This document shows, one piece after another, positions 52,601 to 55,703 of a stretch of DNA of 64,000 nucleotides. The DNA is from Phoronis australis (taxonomy: Eukaryota; Phoronida; Phoronidae): positions 58,279 to 122,278 of the forward strand of contig NMRA01000485.1 in NCBI GenBank assembly GCA_002633005.1. The letters are read 5' to 3'. The stretch's first letter is position 1. The number at the start of each line of letters is the position of its first letter. The notes below the pieces were generated by a model. It made no database searches, was not told the DNA's origin, and saw only the letters and a list, made by a program, of their open reading frames with translations. A program made the position numbers and the translations under genes.

Positions 52601-54219
52601 TCCCTAGTTTAATCATTGGAGGGAATTTTTGGGCTTGATGATGGTAATTTTGAGTGATCTTTAAGAATTTTTCATAGAGGAATGTTGACGATATTCAGCC
52701 TCATAATCGAAACATCAAGGGTCCAGTTGGATCAGGGCCACATGTACATCCAATTTTCTACTACTGGACATTGACATATATATGGATAGCATGCATTCCC
52801 ACAAAATCTTGAACAAGAATGTGGATTGACAGAAACATCCTGCAATCACATTCATTAGTTTAGGCACAATTTGATGGTCAGGCACATACCCAACTATGTG
52901 CCTGAAAACTACGTTCCCAGGAATGGCACAACATAATACACTTTTTCTCCATCAAATGCACTTACAAGTTGGAGAAACCTTCATCAAATTACCGTTTCTA
53001 CGATGGACCAAAGCGCAATTCTTCAAAATGGGCTGAGCATAGCATGGCCCCTGAATTGGTCCCTAGCTCCACCATGTACTACCGTATCCGTGTCAGACGC
53101 ACGAACCTGTGTCATTTTTGGAAGATCCGATTTCTATTAATGCATCCTCTGCACATGCAACTTTTCATAATACTCAGTTGAACTCAGTTTTCAACCAGTA
53201 AGGCTTACGGCTGGTGTAGATGAACACAATTTCGGAGACCGGACCACGTGATGACGTCACACAATTATTTTTTTTAAATTTTGATTCTACTTCTCGATTA
53301 AAAGTACATGAATTGAAGAAGACATACTAAAAATATCAGACCAAAATAGTTCCTAACTGAATTCAAGCACTTACGACCACGGTGTGAAGGGTTTAACATT
53401 ATTTTGGAGGAAAGTGTCTAAATCATGGTGTTGGAAAAATTTTCCATGAATCCAATCACTGTTTCTGAGACATGACGTTCCGAAGATAGCCAAACTTAGT
53501 CACGTTCTTAAGGGTCCAACATAATCTTAAGGATACAATACCGACAGTGACACACTTACCAGGACACCCTGAATCCAGCCGAACTTGATGGCTTTATGCG
53601 TGGCTACTTTAACTGTTTCTTCATCTTTGGTACCCTGCTCCAAGTCCCCGTTCTGCTCCACGTACTGCTGTAGATGGACATTGCTGGCATTCCTGGGCAG
53701 TTGGCTCTCCTGTAAAAGAGTACTAAATGAGTTACACCTTGGTCATGGCGTTGTACTGCACTTACAGCAGCCTACCTAGAGCGATACGTCCCGTGAATTT
53801 TGTTGTCAAAACATCTTTTGAGCATCACTCCGAGGACGCTAAGACCATGAATTGCTAAAATCTAATCAACAGTTTGGCTTCGCCTACATCCCTGCAAGAA
53901 TATTCTAAGTTTTGATATTTCGACTTTCGTCCATTGTTCCATATTCTCACGGTGACACAATAGGGTGCAAAATGTGCTACTTGTGTATCATAGACAAGAC
54001 TACTATGAATAATGTTTCTGATATTGCTAAAGTATTCCTGGGACTATCTGGATAGACTCAATCATCTTAAAAGAGAATGTCTTAATCGGTCTATATCCAC
54101 ATCGCCTTTTATACGGTCGACCTCACCTTGCTGAGAGGTGTCGTGTTAACCTGCCAGGAAGGTGAGAAACGACGCAGCGACGTCAGTGGTTCGTCTGCAG
54201 AGTGAATGCATCGGTGCAT
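1465..54219 (-). CDS. SLC12A2-like: Na-K-2Cl cotransporter (SLC12 family, NKCC type), whole gene of 24 coding exons
   Basis: Cation-chloride cotransporter that would carry Na+, K+ and Cl- together across the plasma membrane, for cell volume, epithelial secretion and intracellular Cl-. Joined exons give 992 residues: a short cytosolic N-terminus (1-81), 12 membrane helices (about 88-530) and a long cytosolic C-terminal domain (531-992). Family motifs seen include [13 protein letters not shown] in TM1, [10 protein letters not shown] in TM3, [14 protein letters not shown] in TM6, [16 protein letters not shown] in TM8, DVNWGSS at the start of the C-domain, [14 protein letters not shown], and the terminus [12 protein letters not shown]. 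Tyr172 in TM3 matches the K+-coordinating Tyr of NKCC1 (His in NCC), which favours NKCC over NCC. Length is closer to NCC (about 1000) than NKCC1 (about 1200) because the N-terminus is short. All introns are GT-AG with matching phases. Two exon groups occur twice; see their entries. SLC12A1 versus SLC12A2 cannot be separated here. Confidence 0.96.
1861..1916 (+). repeat. tRNA-derived SINE head
   Basis: An A-box-like TGGCTCAAAGG at 1861-1871 and a B-box-like GGTTTGAGTCC at 1906-1916 are spaced as in a tRNA gene. The sequence continues into CCGATCAGAGC, typical of SINEs. Acceptor-stem pairing is not evident, so this is a SINE remnant rather than a working tRNA. It lies in the last intron. Confidence 0.55.
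2357..3061. repeat. Copy 1 of allele-like duplication (pairs with 3285-4057)
   Basis: Starts GCTGAGGGCATTGCAACG, the same words that follow the n at 3284. The two copies run in parallel with scattered single-base changes, apart from the foldback centre. Intronic, no exon. Confidence 0.85.
2763..3050. repeat. Foldback (inverted-repeat) element, collapsed copy
   Basis: Two arms of about 135 bp are near-perfect reverse complements, centred near 2908. Each arm carries GGTCTATTTACACCGACCTC, the block CGAAACGTCG and a TACCACATATCCGTGC segment. The homologous copy at 3690-4050 has about 65 bp more at its centre. Confidence 0.8.
3062..3283 (+). mobile_element. Left part of a non-autonomous transposon, cut at n (3284)
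   Basis: This sequence is absent from the matching site in the other copy (around 4057), so it is an insertion. It starts CAAGAGCAACGCGG and contains ATGCGCCCACA, whose reverse complement appears at the end of the piece at 6231-6368. The assembly gap lies inside it. Family not identified. Confidence 0.6.
3690..4050. repeat. Foldback element with a tRNA-like core
   Basis: Same arms as 2763-3050, but the centre (3843-3898) holds a tRNA-like sequence on the minus strand: A-box-like TGATGTAGTGG and B box GGGTTCAAATCC. The arms of the other copy meet without this core. Part of the arm also gives the ORF pair at 3902-4145, which is not a gene. Confidence 0.75.
4485..4552 (-). CDS. SLC12A2-like: NKCC exon 23, left-hand copy
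   Basis: 68 nt, intact acceptor (tttccag) and donor (gtgagt), same peptide as 6798-6865. It joins the terminal exon at 1600 in phase (GT|G ACT CTG, giving V-T-L-P). This is the copy next to the last exon. Confidence 0.88.
4736..5200 (-). repeat. Minisatellite (about 52 bp x 8) seeded by the end of exon 22
   Basis: On the minus strand, units resemble ATGACCTGGAGGCCAATAA followed by an AGG-rich part and GTGCTGGCAGGTCA. The motif recurs (plus strand CCTCCAGRTCATTA) near 4736, 4845, 4894, 4946, 4998, 5053, 5105 and 5168. The last unit is the end of exon 22 itself (coding NDLEANKAR) and its donor. Downstream units mostly lack the donor GT. Confidence 0.8.
5155..5266 (-). CDS. SLC12A2-like: NKCC exon 22, left-hand copy
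   Basis: 112 nt; same as 7473-7584 except VSEFNEL for VAEFNEL. Acceptor gtttcag and donor AGG|gtaggt are intact. The plus-strand ORF at 4681-5214 runs antisense through this exon and the adjoining minisatellite and is not a gene. Confidence 0.85.
6064..6150 (-). CDS. SLC12A2-like: NKCC exon 21, left-hand copy
   Basis: 87 nt with acceptor ctcgttacag and donor gtgagt; same peptide as 8383-8469. It lies in the allele-like contig 3285-6229, which is bounded by an n at each end. If real and used with the other copy, exon 23 (GT) would join exon 21 (C ATG) in frame. Confidence 0.85.
6231..6368 (+). mobile_element. Right part of the same transposon
   Basis: It follows the n at 6230, has a GGACGCCGGACGCC-rich tract and a run of GGAC repeats, and ends in a strong hairpin (ATGCGTCCACATAT / ATATGTGGGCGCAT) right before DNA homologous to 4058 onward. 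With 3062-3283 it forms one element in one haplotype. The ORFs at 5880-6532 that cross it are artefacts. Confidence 0.6.
6798..6865 (-). CDS. SLC12A2-like: NKCC exon 23, right-hand copy (residues 926-947)
   Basis: Acceptor ctatttccag, donor gtgagt; 68 nt, phase 0 in, phase 2 out. It encodes [20 protein letters not shown] then IF, matching the family T-x-R-x-I-R-L-x-E-L-L-x-E-H-S-x-x-A-x-L-I block. The copy at 4485-4552 is silent-different only. Confidence 0.94.
7060..7515 (-). repeat. Same exon-22-derived minisatellite in the second copy
   Basis: Collinear with 4736-5200, same unit and same overlap with exon 22 (7473-7584). The long plus-strand ORFs at 4681 and 6998 come from this repeat. 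Confidence 0.8.
7473..7584 (-). CDS. SLC12A2-like: NKCC exon 22, right-hand copy (residues 888-925)
   Basis: Acceptor gtttcag, donor gtaggt after AGG. It encodes [20 protein letters not shown] then [17 protein letters not shown], like the family FEExIxPxRL...E.PW.ITD.EL block. The other copy (5155-5266) has Ser for Ala at position 2, the only amino-acid change I see among the duplicated exons. The final ~30 nt and donor resemble the units of the minisatellite that follows. Confidence 0.94.
8383..8469 (-). CDS. SLC12A2-like: NKCC exon 21, right-hand copy (residues 859-887)
   Basis: Acceptor cccgttacag, donor gtgagt. It encodes [20 protein letters not shown] then IGKSPHKD, matching the family [11 protein letters not shown] motif. 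The second copy at 6064-6150 gives the same peptide (AGG versus CGG for Arg). This copy is adjacent to exon 20. Confidence 0.94.
9117..9231 (-). CDS. SLC12A2-like: NKCC exon 20 (residues 821-858)
   Basis: Acceptor atttcctag, donor gtaggt. It encodes [20 protein letters not shown], then [17 protein letters not shown]. This is the family LTLLIPYLL...W..C.IRVF.GG block. Gly821 and Asn859 are split codons and match neighbours, including the MATLLSKFR exon. Confidence 0.95.
9893..10035 (-). CDS. SLC12A2-like: NKCC exon 19 (residues 773-820): linker end and [10 protein letters not shown]
   Basis: Acceptor gacattcag, donor gtgaga; 47 full codons. It encodes an acidic linker ([15 protein letters not shown]), then [20 protein letters not shown] and DDG. 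The K[13 protein letters not shown] motif is a family signature. Confidence 0.95.
10128..10190. repeat. MITE-like end (TACTGTATTCACCC…CCGCCCATGCCCC)
   Basis: Resembles the terminal repeat of the element at 32289-32395 (TACTGTACTCG…CCGCCCA). I see no matching partner end, so it is a fragment or solo end. Confidence 0.3.
10792..11080. mobile_element. Foldback/MITE-like element with long inverted arms
   Basis: Starts AATGTAAAGTTACCTTTC and ends in its reverse complement (…AACTTTACATT). The arms are about 115 bp with many mismatches. Each arm holds a small hairpin (10844-10860 and 11012-11028) whose stem differs between arms but stays paired. It lies in the intron between exons 18 and 19. Confidence 0.7.
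11426..11591 (-). CDS. SLC12A2-like: NKCC exon 18 (residues 718-772): acidic variable linker
   Basis: Acceptor gtttattcag, donor gtagta; 54 full codons. The peptide ([20 protein letters not shown] ... NEGLEEAA) is rich in D, S, P and N and looks disordered. Its place between the GFDIS block and [10 protein letters not shown] matches the poorly conserved linker of the family. Both phases fit (G|GG in, CG|A out). Confidence 0.88.
13906..13920 (-). CDS. SLC12A2-like: NKCC exon 17: 15-nt microexon (adds V-T-T-P-R)
   Basis: A 15-base exon between a strong acceptor (taccttgcag) and a consensus donor (GAG|gtgagt). Its phase fits both sides: G|TT ACG ACA CCT AGA G|GG. Including it gives NIA-VTTPR-GQDNS; skipping it gives NIA-GQDNS, also in frame. 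It lies in the variable linker of the C-domain, where NKCC genes often have alternative exons. It is supported only by splice signals and phase, so it could be chance or a cassette exon. Confidence 0.65.
13921..15052. other. Intron 16 with long open frames of unknown origin
   Basis: Carries a 136-codon plus-strand ORF (13991-14401) and minus-strand ORFs at 14250-14459 and 14661-14891, none of which match a family I know. It could be chance or the remains of a decayed mobile element. No splice pattern links these to the NKCC frame. Confidence 0.3.
15053..15141 (-). CDS. SLC12A2-like: NKCC exon 16 (residues 683-712)
   Basis: Acceptor gttctttcag, donor gtcagt. It encodes [20 protein letters not shown] and SSVMAGNIA, equivalent to the family HDAFDxxYGVxVxRxxEGLDIS block. 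It ends in phase 1. The next base pair can come from the 15-nt microexon at 13920 or directly from exon 18; both keep the frame. Confidence 0.93.
15590..15906. repeat. Minisatellite, about 63 bp x 5
   Basis: Units contain TAGAAGATGTTGCCTGCAA and GTGTCACCAGAGACTGTGAC. Unit starts lie near 15605, 15666, 15729, 15792 and 15856. It lies in intron 15. The minus-strand ORF at 15659-15886 is only this repeat read through. Confidence 0.85.
16430..16570 (-). repeat. Dispersed SINE-like repeat, fragment
   Basis: Shares CGAAAACACATTTTGGGAA and the stretch around AAAACCCATTGTGTTTTTGG with copies at 29313-29960 and 38160-38433. It lacks the tRNA-like head. Confidence 0.5.
16997..17241 (-). CDS. SLC12A2-like: NKCC exon 15 (residues 602-682), largest exon
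   Basis: Acceptor tatttccag, donor gtaggt; 81 codons plus two bases. It encodes [40 protein letters not shown] and [18 protein letters not shown]. The last matches the family G-x-G-R-M-K-P-N-T-L-x-x-G-F-K motif. It ends AMEEYFHVI with His683 split, leading into the HxxFD block. Confidence 0.95.
18486..18600 (-). CDS. SLC12A2-like: NKCC exon 14 (residues 563-601)
   Basis: Acceptor ctcttccag, donor gtgagt; only 144 nt of intron separate it from exon 13. It encodes [20 protein letters not shown], then [18 protein letters not shown]. This matches the R-P-Q-x-L-V-x-T-G-x-P strand and the NxGLMxCG motif of the family C-domain. Phase 0 out. Confidence 0.95.
18745..18844 (-). CDS. SLC12A2-like: NKCC exon 13 (residues 530-562): start of C-terminal domain
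   Basis: Acceptor tttcccacag, donor gtaagg. It begins with the conserved [17 protein letters not shown], then [12 protein letters not shown]. This is the first helix of the cytosolic domain after TM12. Asp530 and Arg563 are split codons that match the neighbouring exons. Confidence 0.95.
19620..19775 (-). CDS. SLC12A2-like: NKCC exon 12 (residues 478-529): TM11 and TM12
   Basis: Acceptor tactttag, donor gttagt; 51 full codons with split codons at both ends. It encodes [19 protein letters not shown] and [16 protein letters not shown]..., the last two membrane helices, then YMYVRHKRP, which enters the cytosol. The WRPAF and INWWAAL blocks are family hallmarks. Confidence 0.96.
20793..20894 (-). 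CDS. SLC12A2-like: NKCC exon 11 (residues 444-477): TM10
   Basis: Acceptor gccaacag, donor gtaagt; Gly444 and Gly478 are split codons. It encodes [20 protein letters not shown] and then [13 protein letters not shown], the family TM10 pattern (IAPIISNFFL...ASLxxSPG). Only a single copy is present, just left of the duplicated block. Confidence 0.96.
21850..21973 (-). CDS. SLC12A2-like: NKCC exon 10, left-hand copy: TM9
   Basis: Same boundaries and peptide as 24171-24294. It joins in phase 1 to exon 11 at 20894 (ATA G|GT, giving I-G-D-L-N). Being next to exon 11, this copy and its exon 9 can complete the gene on the left side of the duplication. Confidence 0.88.
22755..22862 (-). CDS. SLC12A2-like: NKCC exon 9, left-hand copy: TM8
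   Basis: Same length, splice sites and protein as 25055-25162, with silent differences such as GGC versus GGG in SGWGP. It lies in the left copy of the 1.95-kb repeat (20986-22934). It may be an allele placed in tandem by the assembly. A real mutually exclusive exon is possible but less likely, as the peptide is identical. Confidence 0.85.
22935..23312. other. Sequence present only in the left copy, before the n
   Basis: Begins where the two copies stop matching and runs to the n at 23313. No ORF or element ends recognised. It may be a haplotype-specific insertion or the ragged end of a contig. Confidence 0.5.
24171..24294 (-). CDS. SLC12A2-like: NKCC exon 10, right-hand copy (residues 403-444): TM9
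   Basis: Acceptor tttatag, donor gtagtt; 41 codons plus one base (phase 1 out). It encodes [19 protein letters not shown], then TM9 [16 protein letters not shown]. The copy at 21850-21973 encodes the same peptide with silent changes only (for example GGT ATT versus GGA ATC). If both copies of exons 9 and 10 were spliced in, the frame would break. Confidence 0.9.
25055..25162 (-). CDS. SLC12A2-like: NKCC exon 9, right-hand copy (residues 367-402): TM8
   Basis: Acceptor tttacag, donor gtagtt; 36 codons, phase 0 at both ends. It encodes [20 protein letters not shown] and [16 protein letters not shown]. Ser388-Ser389 match the TM8 serines that bind Na+. A second copy at 22755-22862 gives the same protein and differs only at silent sites. 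This copy is next to exon 8. It lies in a repeat that begins right after the n at 23313, so it may be the other haplotype of the same exon. Confidence 0.93.
25218..25395 (-). repeat. Foldback-family arm plus tRNA-like head
   Basis: GGTCTATTTACACCAACCTC and the AAACGCCG block (minus strand) match the arms at 2763-4050. At about 25340-25395 a minus-strand tRNA-like stretch follows (GGTGAAGTCGTTAGAG … CCCAGATTCAACC). So arm and tRNA-like part occur together here too. Confidence 0.5.
25392..25550. mobile_element. Short MITE-like element
   Basis: Ends are inverted: TATAGGGGAGGATCCAGG on the left and CCTGGATCCGCCTATGA on the right, about 160 bp apart. No ORF. Confidence 0.5.
25551..29111 (-). other. 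NKCC introns 7-8, remaining sequence
   Basis: Apart from exon 8, I recognise no gene or clear element here. It is AT-rich intron sequence. ORFs of 90-100 codons at 26729 and 27084 have no family resemblance; the first overlaps exon 8 in another frame. Confidence 0.5.
26641..26832 (-). CDS. SLC12A2-like: NKCC exon 8 (residues 303-366): TM7 and extracellular loop
   Basis: Acceptor ttcttacag, donor gtaaat; 64 codons, phase 0 at both ends. It encodes [15 protein letters not shown] (TM7), then an extracellular loop with one N-glycosylation sequon (Asn349-Val-Thr) and two cysteines (Cys352, Cys357). Vertebrate NKCCs have a longer loop with more cysteines, so this is a compact version. It ends [10 protein letters not shown] and joins VMQLISGW of exon 9. 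Confidence 0.96.
29112..29239 (-). CDS. SLC12A2-like: NKCC exon 7 (residues 260-302): TM6
   Basis: Acceptor gatttcag, donor gtatgg; Gly260 is split with exon 6, phase 0 out. It encodes [20 protein letters not shown] and then TM6, [19 protein letters not shown]. The broken helix ATGILAG carries K+ and Cl- ligands in the solved family structures and is fully conserved here. Confidence 0.97.
29313..29960 (-). repeat. SINE-like repeat copy split by an insertion
   Basis: 29313-29370 and 29740-29960 match the two halves of the copy at 38160-38345 (ACACATTTTTGGGATTAT; TTTTATTACAAATCCG; GGCTGAAATCAAGGCCAG). About 370 nt between them is extra. The plus-strand ORF 29313-29654 lies in this mix and is not a convincing gene. 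Confidence 0.5.
30427..30538 (-). CDS. SLC12A2-like: NKCC exon 6 (residues 223-259): TM5
   Basis: Acceptor ttttttcag, donor gtgagt; phase 0 in, phase 1 out. It encodes [20 protein letters not shown] (TM5), then the loop [17 protein letters not shown], which matches the family IGTFIPP...GFxGY pattern. Confidence 0.96.
32289..32395. mobile_element. 107-bp MITE-like element
   Basis: Terminal inverted repeats of about 25 bp (CCGTACTCGTCTGGG and, inverted, CTGTACTCGTCCGGG) flanked by TA. It encloses a G run. A TA target fits Tc1/mariner-type or similar insertion; superfamily not proven. Confidence 0.7.
33617..33964. repeat. Direct tandem duplication, 174 bp x 2
   Basis: CTCTAAAAGAGTGGAGRTTA starts at 33617 and again at 33791, and the rest is nearly identical to the end. 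The two minus-strand ORFs at 33482 and 33749 share this duplicated peptide and are not genes. Confidence 0.9.
35056..35487 (+). other. 143-codon ORF of unknown nature inside an imperfect inverted repeat
   Basis: Opposite strand to the host gene, in intron 5. The first half is basic and hydrophilic; the second has a hydrophobic run ([17 protein letters not shown]). No family recognised. The two halves of the region look like degenerate inverted copies (GGACAAACACGG left; its reverse complement right), so a foldback element is a better guess than a gene. Confidence 0.25.
37038..37124. repeat. 27-bp x 3 tandem repeat
   Basis: ATGAAGGCTATGACTTACCA followed by CGATTAT repeats with starts at 37039, 37066 and 37093. 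The short ORF at 36907 reads it as repeated HSLHIIVVS. Confidence 0.85.
37249..37500. mobile_element. 252-bp MITE with GGGCCCGTTCCAA ends
   Basis: Inverted ends GGGCCCGTTCCAA at both sides, flanked by the direct repeat CAG (37246-37248 and 37501-37503). No coding capacity. A 3-bp target duplication fits PIF/Harbinger-like insertion, although the usual TWA target is not seen. Confidence 0.8.
37930..37998 (+). repeat. tRNA-like SINE head
   Basis: A-box-like TGGCTGAAATCG at 37930 and B box GGTTCGAATCC at 37987-37997. Lies about 370 bp from a SINE in the opposite orientation. Confidence 0.5.
38160..38433 (-). repeat. SINE with tRNA-like head, minus strand
   Basis: Head at 38370-38430: A-box-like TTGGCTTCGCCAGC and B box GGTTCGAATCC (reverse complement of 38373-38383). 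The body runs to about 38160 and recurs at 16430 and 29313-29960, so it is a dispersed family in this genome. Confidence 0.65.
38618..39005. repeat. Minisatellite, about 28 bp x 14
   Basis: Units AATAAAACTACAGAAATCTT followed by AGCATAT, with small changes. It lies in intron 5, shortly downstream of exon 5 in the transcript. On the plus strand each unit carries AATAAA. Confidence 0.9.
39029..39180. repeat. Long pyrimidine tract (CCTCCCTT-rich)
   Basis: Almost pure C/T over about 150 nt on the plus strand, so G/A on the transcript strand, about 90 nt below the exon 5 donor. Two low-complexity ORFs here (39008, 39027) are not genes. Mirror-like purine/pyrimidine DNA of this kind can form triplexes. 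Confidence 0.8.
39267..39377 (-). CDS. SLC12A2-like: NKCC exon 5 (residues 186-222): TM4
   Basis: Acceptor atttcag, donor gtgagt; 37 codons, phase 0 at both ends. It encodes [13 protein letters not shown], matching the family D-x-N-D-I-R-I-I-G motif, then hydrophobic TM4 ending GMEWEAR. A 28-bp minisatellite and a long pyrimidine tract lie just downstream in the next intron. Confidence 0.96.
39378..41495 (-). other. NKCC introns 3 and 4, remaining sequence
   Basis: No gene recognised around exon 4. 40690-40800 resembles 57750-57880 (both GGGTGGAA…CTT and AGAGTTGGTRTTCCT), so it is a dispersed repeat. The rest is unremarkable. Confidence 0.45.
40166..40305 (-). CDS. SLC12A2-like: NKCC exon 4 (residues 139-185): TM3
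   Basis: Acceptor cccctag, donor gtatgt; Gly139 is split with exon 3. It encodes [17 protein letters not shown] and then TM3, [16 protein letters not shown]. Tyr172 sits where NKCC1 has its K+-coordinating tyrosine and NCC has histidine, so K+-coupled transport is inferred. Confidence 0.97.
41496..41667 (-). CDS. SLC12A2-like: NKCC exon 3 (residues 82-138): TM1 and TM2
   Basis: Acceptor ttcctacag, donor gtgagc; phase 0 in, phase 1 out. It encodes [18 protein letters not shown] (TM1, with the unwound GVM segment that helps bind Cl- in NKCC structures), then TM2 with [12 protein letters not shown]. This is one of the best conserved parts of the family and fixes the identification. Confidence 0.97.
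41705..42214. repeat. 58-bp tandem array interrupted by a MITE
   Basis: Units ATGTACAGTGGATATGATAA … GGAACCTATAGCAAATTAAG start near 41710, 42066, 42124 and 42182. The first unit is split by the element at 41724-42014. Confidence 0.85.
41724..42014. mobile_element. MITE-like element inserted in a tandem array
   Basis: Inverted ends CAGGCCTTTATGCAG and, inverted, CAGGCCTTTATCCAG. 291 bp, no coding capacity. The flanks continue the 58-bp repeat unit. Confidence 0.7.
42215..46300 (-). other. NKCC intron 2, right-centre part
   Basis: About 4 kb of AT-rich intron DNA. ORFs of about 100 codons at 43853 (minus) and 44180 (plus) resemble nothing I know. Nothing else seen. Confidence 0.5.
46307..46434. 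repeat. 43-bp x 3 tandem repeat
   Basis: CTGAGTGGACTGTCTAGCCT followed by GTGAATGCAGTCTCCAATGA; unit starts at 46315, 46358 and 46401. Confidence 0.9.
46435..50640 (-). other. NKCC intron 2, middle part
   Basis: No gene recognised. It includes a single n at 49043 between two copies of CACAGCCCC and a C run, probably a small gap in low-complexity DNA. No large duplication surrounds this n, unlike the other three. Confidence 0.45.
50650..51400 (-). pseudogene. Decayed LINE: C-terminal end of a non-LTR reverse transcriptase
   Basis: The minus-strand frame includes [20 protein letters not shown] then [18 protein letters not shown] and [11 protein letters not shown]. This is the typical tail of CR1/L2/Jockey-like ORF2 (LQKRxIRxI…H..LF..L.ILK..DLY…F.YKY.N..LP). 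A decayed F-N-x-T-R-G region and an asparagine/proline block follow with frame breaks. An AATAAA lies near 50675 at the presumed 3' end. The N-terminal part and the endonuclease are missing. Confidence 0.65.
51401..53559 (-). other. NKCC intron 2, left end next to exon 2
   Basis: Several 65-85-codon ORFs on both strands, none recognised. A minus-strand stretch near 52236-52307 has an ATG and a possible donor (TTCAG|gtaaac) but no link to the NKCC frame. Confidence 0.35.
53560..53709 (-). CDS. SLC12A2-like: NKCC exon 2 (residues 32-81), end of cytosolic N-terminus
   Basis: Acceptor cttttacag and donor gtaagt enclose 50 codons, phase 0 at both ends. The first part is hydrophilic and acidic ([15 protein letters not shown]) and family-variable. 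The end, [10 protein letters not shown], is the conserved cytosolic segment leading into TM1. It joins to VRCLLNIWG in exon 3 across an 11.9-kb intron. Confidence 0.93.
54127..54219 (-). CDS. SLC12A2-like: NKCC exon 1, predicted start (residues 1-31)
   Basis: The frame runs from ATG at 54217-54219 to a good donor (AAG|gtgagg) in phase 0, which fits exon 2. In-frame TAA TAG lie just upstream of the ATG. The peptide [20 protein letters not shown]... has no recognisable family motif, and the usual SPAK/OSR1-target threonine block (TFGHNT-like) is missing. This may be a true short start. It could instead be an internal exon using the acceptor at about 54241 (aatag|TTCGG, open in phase 0), with the real start further upstream. 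The donor and phase are good; the start is uncertain. Confidence 0.55.
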
Positions 54220-55138
54220 CGTTCCCGCTTGTCCGAACTATTAAGCTATGAAGAAAGCAGGAATATCGATCATTTTTTCGAGTTCCTCGACAGCCCGAAA
54301 TGCTTAGGAAGTGGCTCGCGGTAATGAAGAATGAAAGGTGCGCTGTTAATAGCAAGTATGAGGCCATGAAACATCTCCGTGTCTGTCATGGCCAGCATTT
54401 CGTCGACAGTGAACTATCCATACGTTACGTTGCCTATTCATGTTCACGGTGCCTCTCTAGTATTTCTTGTTCAGTGTATTCTGTTCAAACTGATAACCTG
54501 TGAAATCTAACGATCCGACCCGTGAAGTCTTCGTCAGATGAGGTCTCGACTATGTCGGGATTGGCGCCGGGCAAGTTGCCATGTAGACGTTTATTATTCT
54601 GCGTTCTGTTTCAAAATGAATTATTCTCATCCTAACCAATGCTTATGTAAAACTGAAACAAAGTCCGTCTCATTAGATACAATTTGTAATCCCTTTGCAG
54701 TATTCGTGAGCGCAAACGTTGAGAAGCCAGCAATGAATAAACCTCTAGGTTACTGGCTTTTGATGACGGCAATAAAGGTAATTGACAGGCACAGAGGCCG
54801 TGTGAGTGCATGCTAATTCAGTGTTTGCTGACAGAAAGCTGTTGTGAAACAATTACTTGATTTTATATGCTATGGTCACATGTTAAGAGAATCTTTATTT
54901 AGAAATACAAATACATTATTCAAATCATTGTTACTGCACAACCTTTGCCCTGACGGTTTGTGGAAGGGGTTCCGACTTTGCGGCCACTGACAATTAAGTA
55001 GATTTTCAGTTTCGTGGCTACTTCACATAAATAATTACGTGCACATTTTTTTGTTTGGCTCACTATTATAGTCTTTTCGTGACTGGAGGTTTAGTTTCCA
55101 AATCCAGTTAGTTTATGTTCGTGCTAGTTCCGGTGGCC
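54220..55138. other. DNA upstream of exon 1
   Basis: Moderately CpG-containing. It could hold the NKCC 5' UTR or promoter if exon 1 is the true start, but I see no TATA box or clear initiator. ORFs here (54300, 54538) are unremarkable. Confidence 0.35.
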
Positions 55139-55284
55139 GCGACGGGCCTGATCGGGTTCCGAGCCACTGGCCGGGATGAGTCAGTCCGGCTGCGACGGGC
55201 CTGATCAGGTTCCGAGCCACAGGCCGGGATGAGTCAGTCCAGCTGCGACGGGCCTGGTCGGGTTCCGAGCCACTCAGGCTGAGA
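55139..55284. repeat. GC-rich 53-bp tandem repeat, about 2.7 copies
   Basis: Unit GCGACGGGCCTGATCGGGTT then CCGAGCCACTGGCCGGGATG and AGTCAGTCC. Unit starts at 55139, 55192 and 55245. Much richer in GC and CpG than its surroundings. AGTCAGTCC and TGAGTCA-like words recur in each unit. Confidence 0.9.
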
Positions 55285-55387
55285 TAACAAGCATTTTGTG
55301 TTTAGAACTAAAATTATCAGAAGTCTAAACAACACAGATTTAGGCTCTCCTGTCTGTATAGTCAAGCTTAGACATAAACTTTTAGCC

Positions 55388-55703
55388 CGGCGCAACTGAC
55401 ACCGAGCAAATTGACCCGTGTCAAGCAGCCGTTTAAACACACAACTCATTAACCGTGGTAAGACGGAAATCAATGGCTGGAGAGACTGGATCACACAGGT
55501 TTACAAATGACGAGAGTTGCAGAGACAAAGAACCCGTATGTAGGTCATTACACAACCGCAGTAGAGATGATCCTTTCCGCCTTACTCCAGTTTCACGTTT
55601 AGACTTATAATTGACATGGCGCAAGATGTTCTGGCGCAACTTACTCTACCTCACAAACGGGTGGCAAAAATTTGTCACCGCGGTGTCAATTTGCGCCGTT
55701 TCA
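55388..55703. mobile_element. Possible MITE/foldback element
   Basis: CGGCGCAACTGACACCG at 55388 faces an inverted CGGCGCAAATTGACACCG ending near 55703. Further GGCGCAAC words lie inside. Target duplication not clear. Confidence 0.35.
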
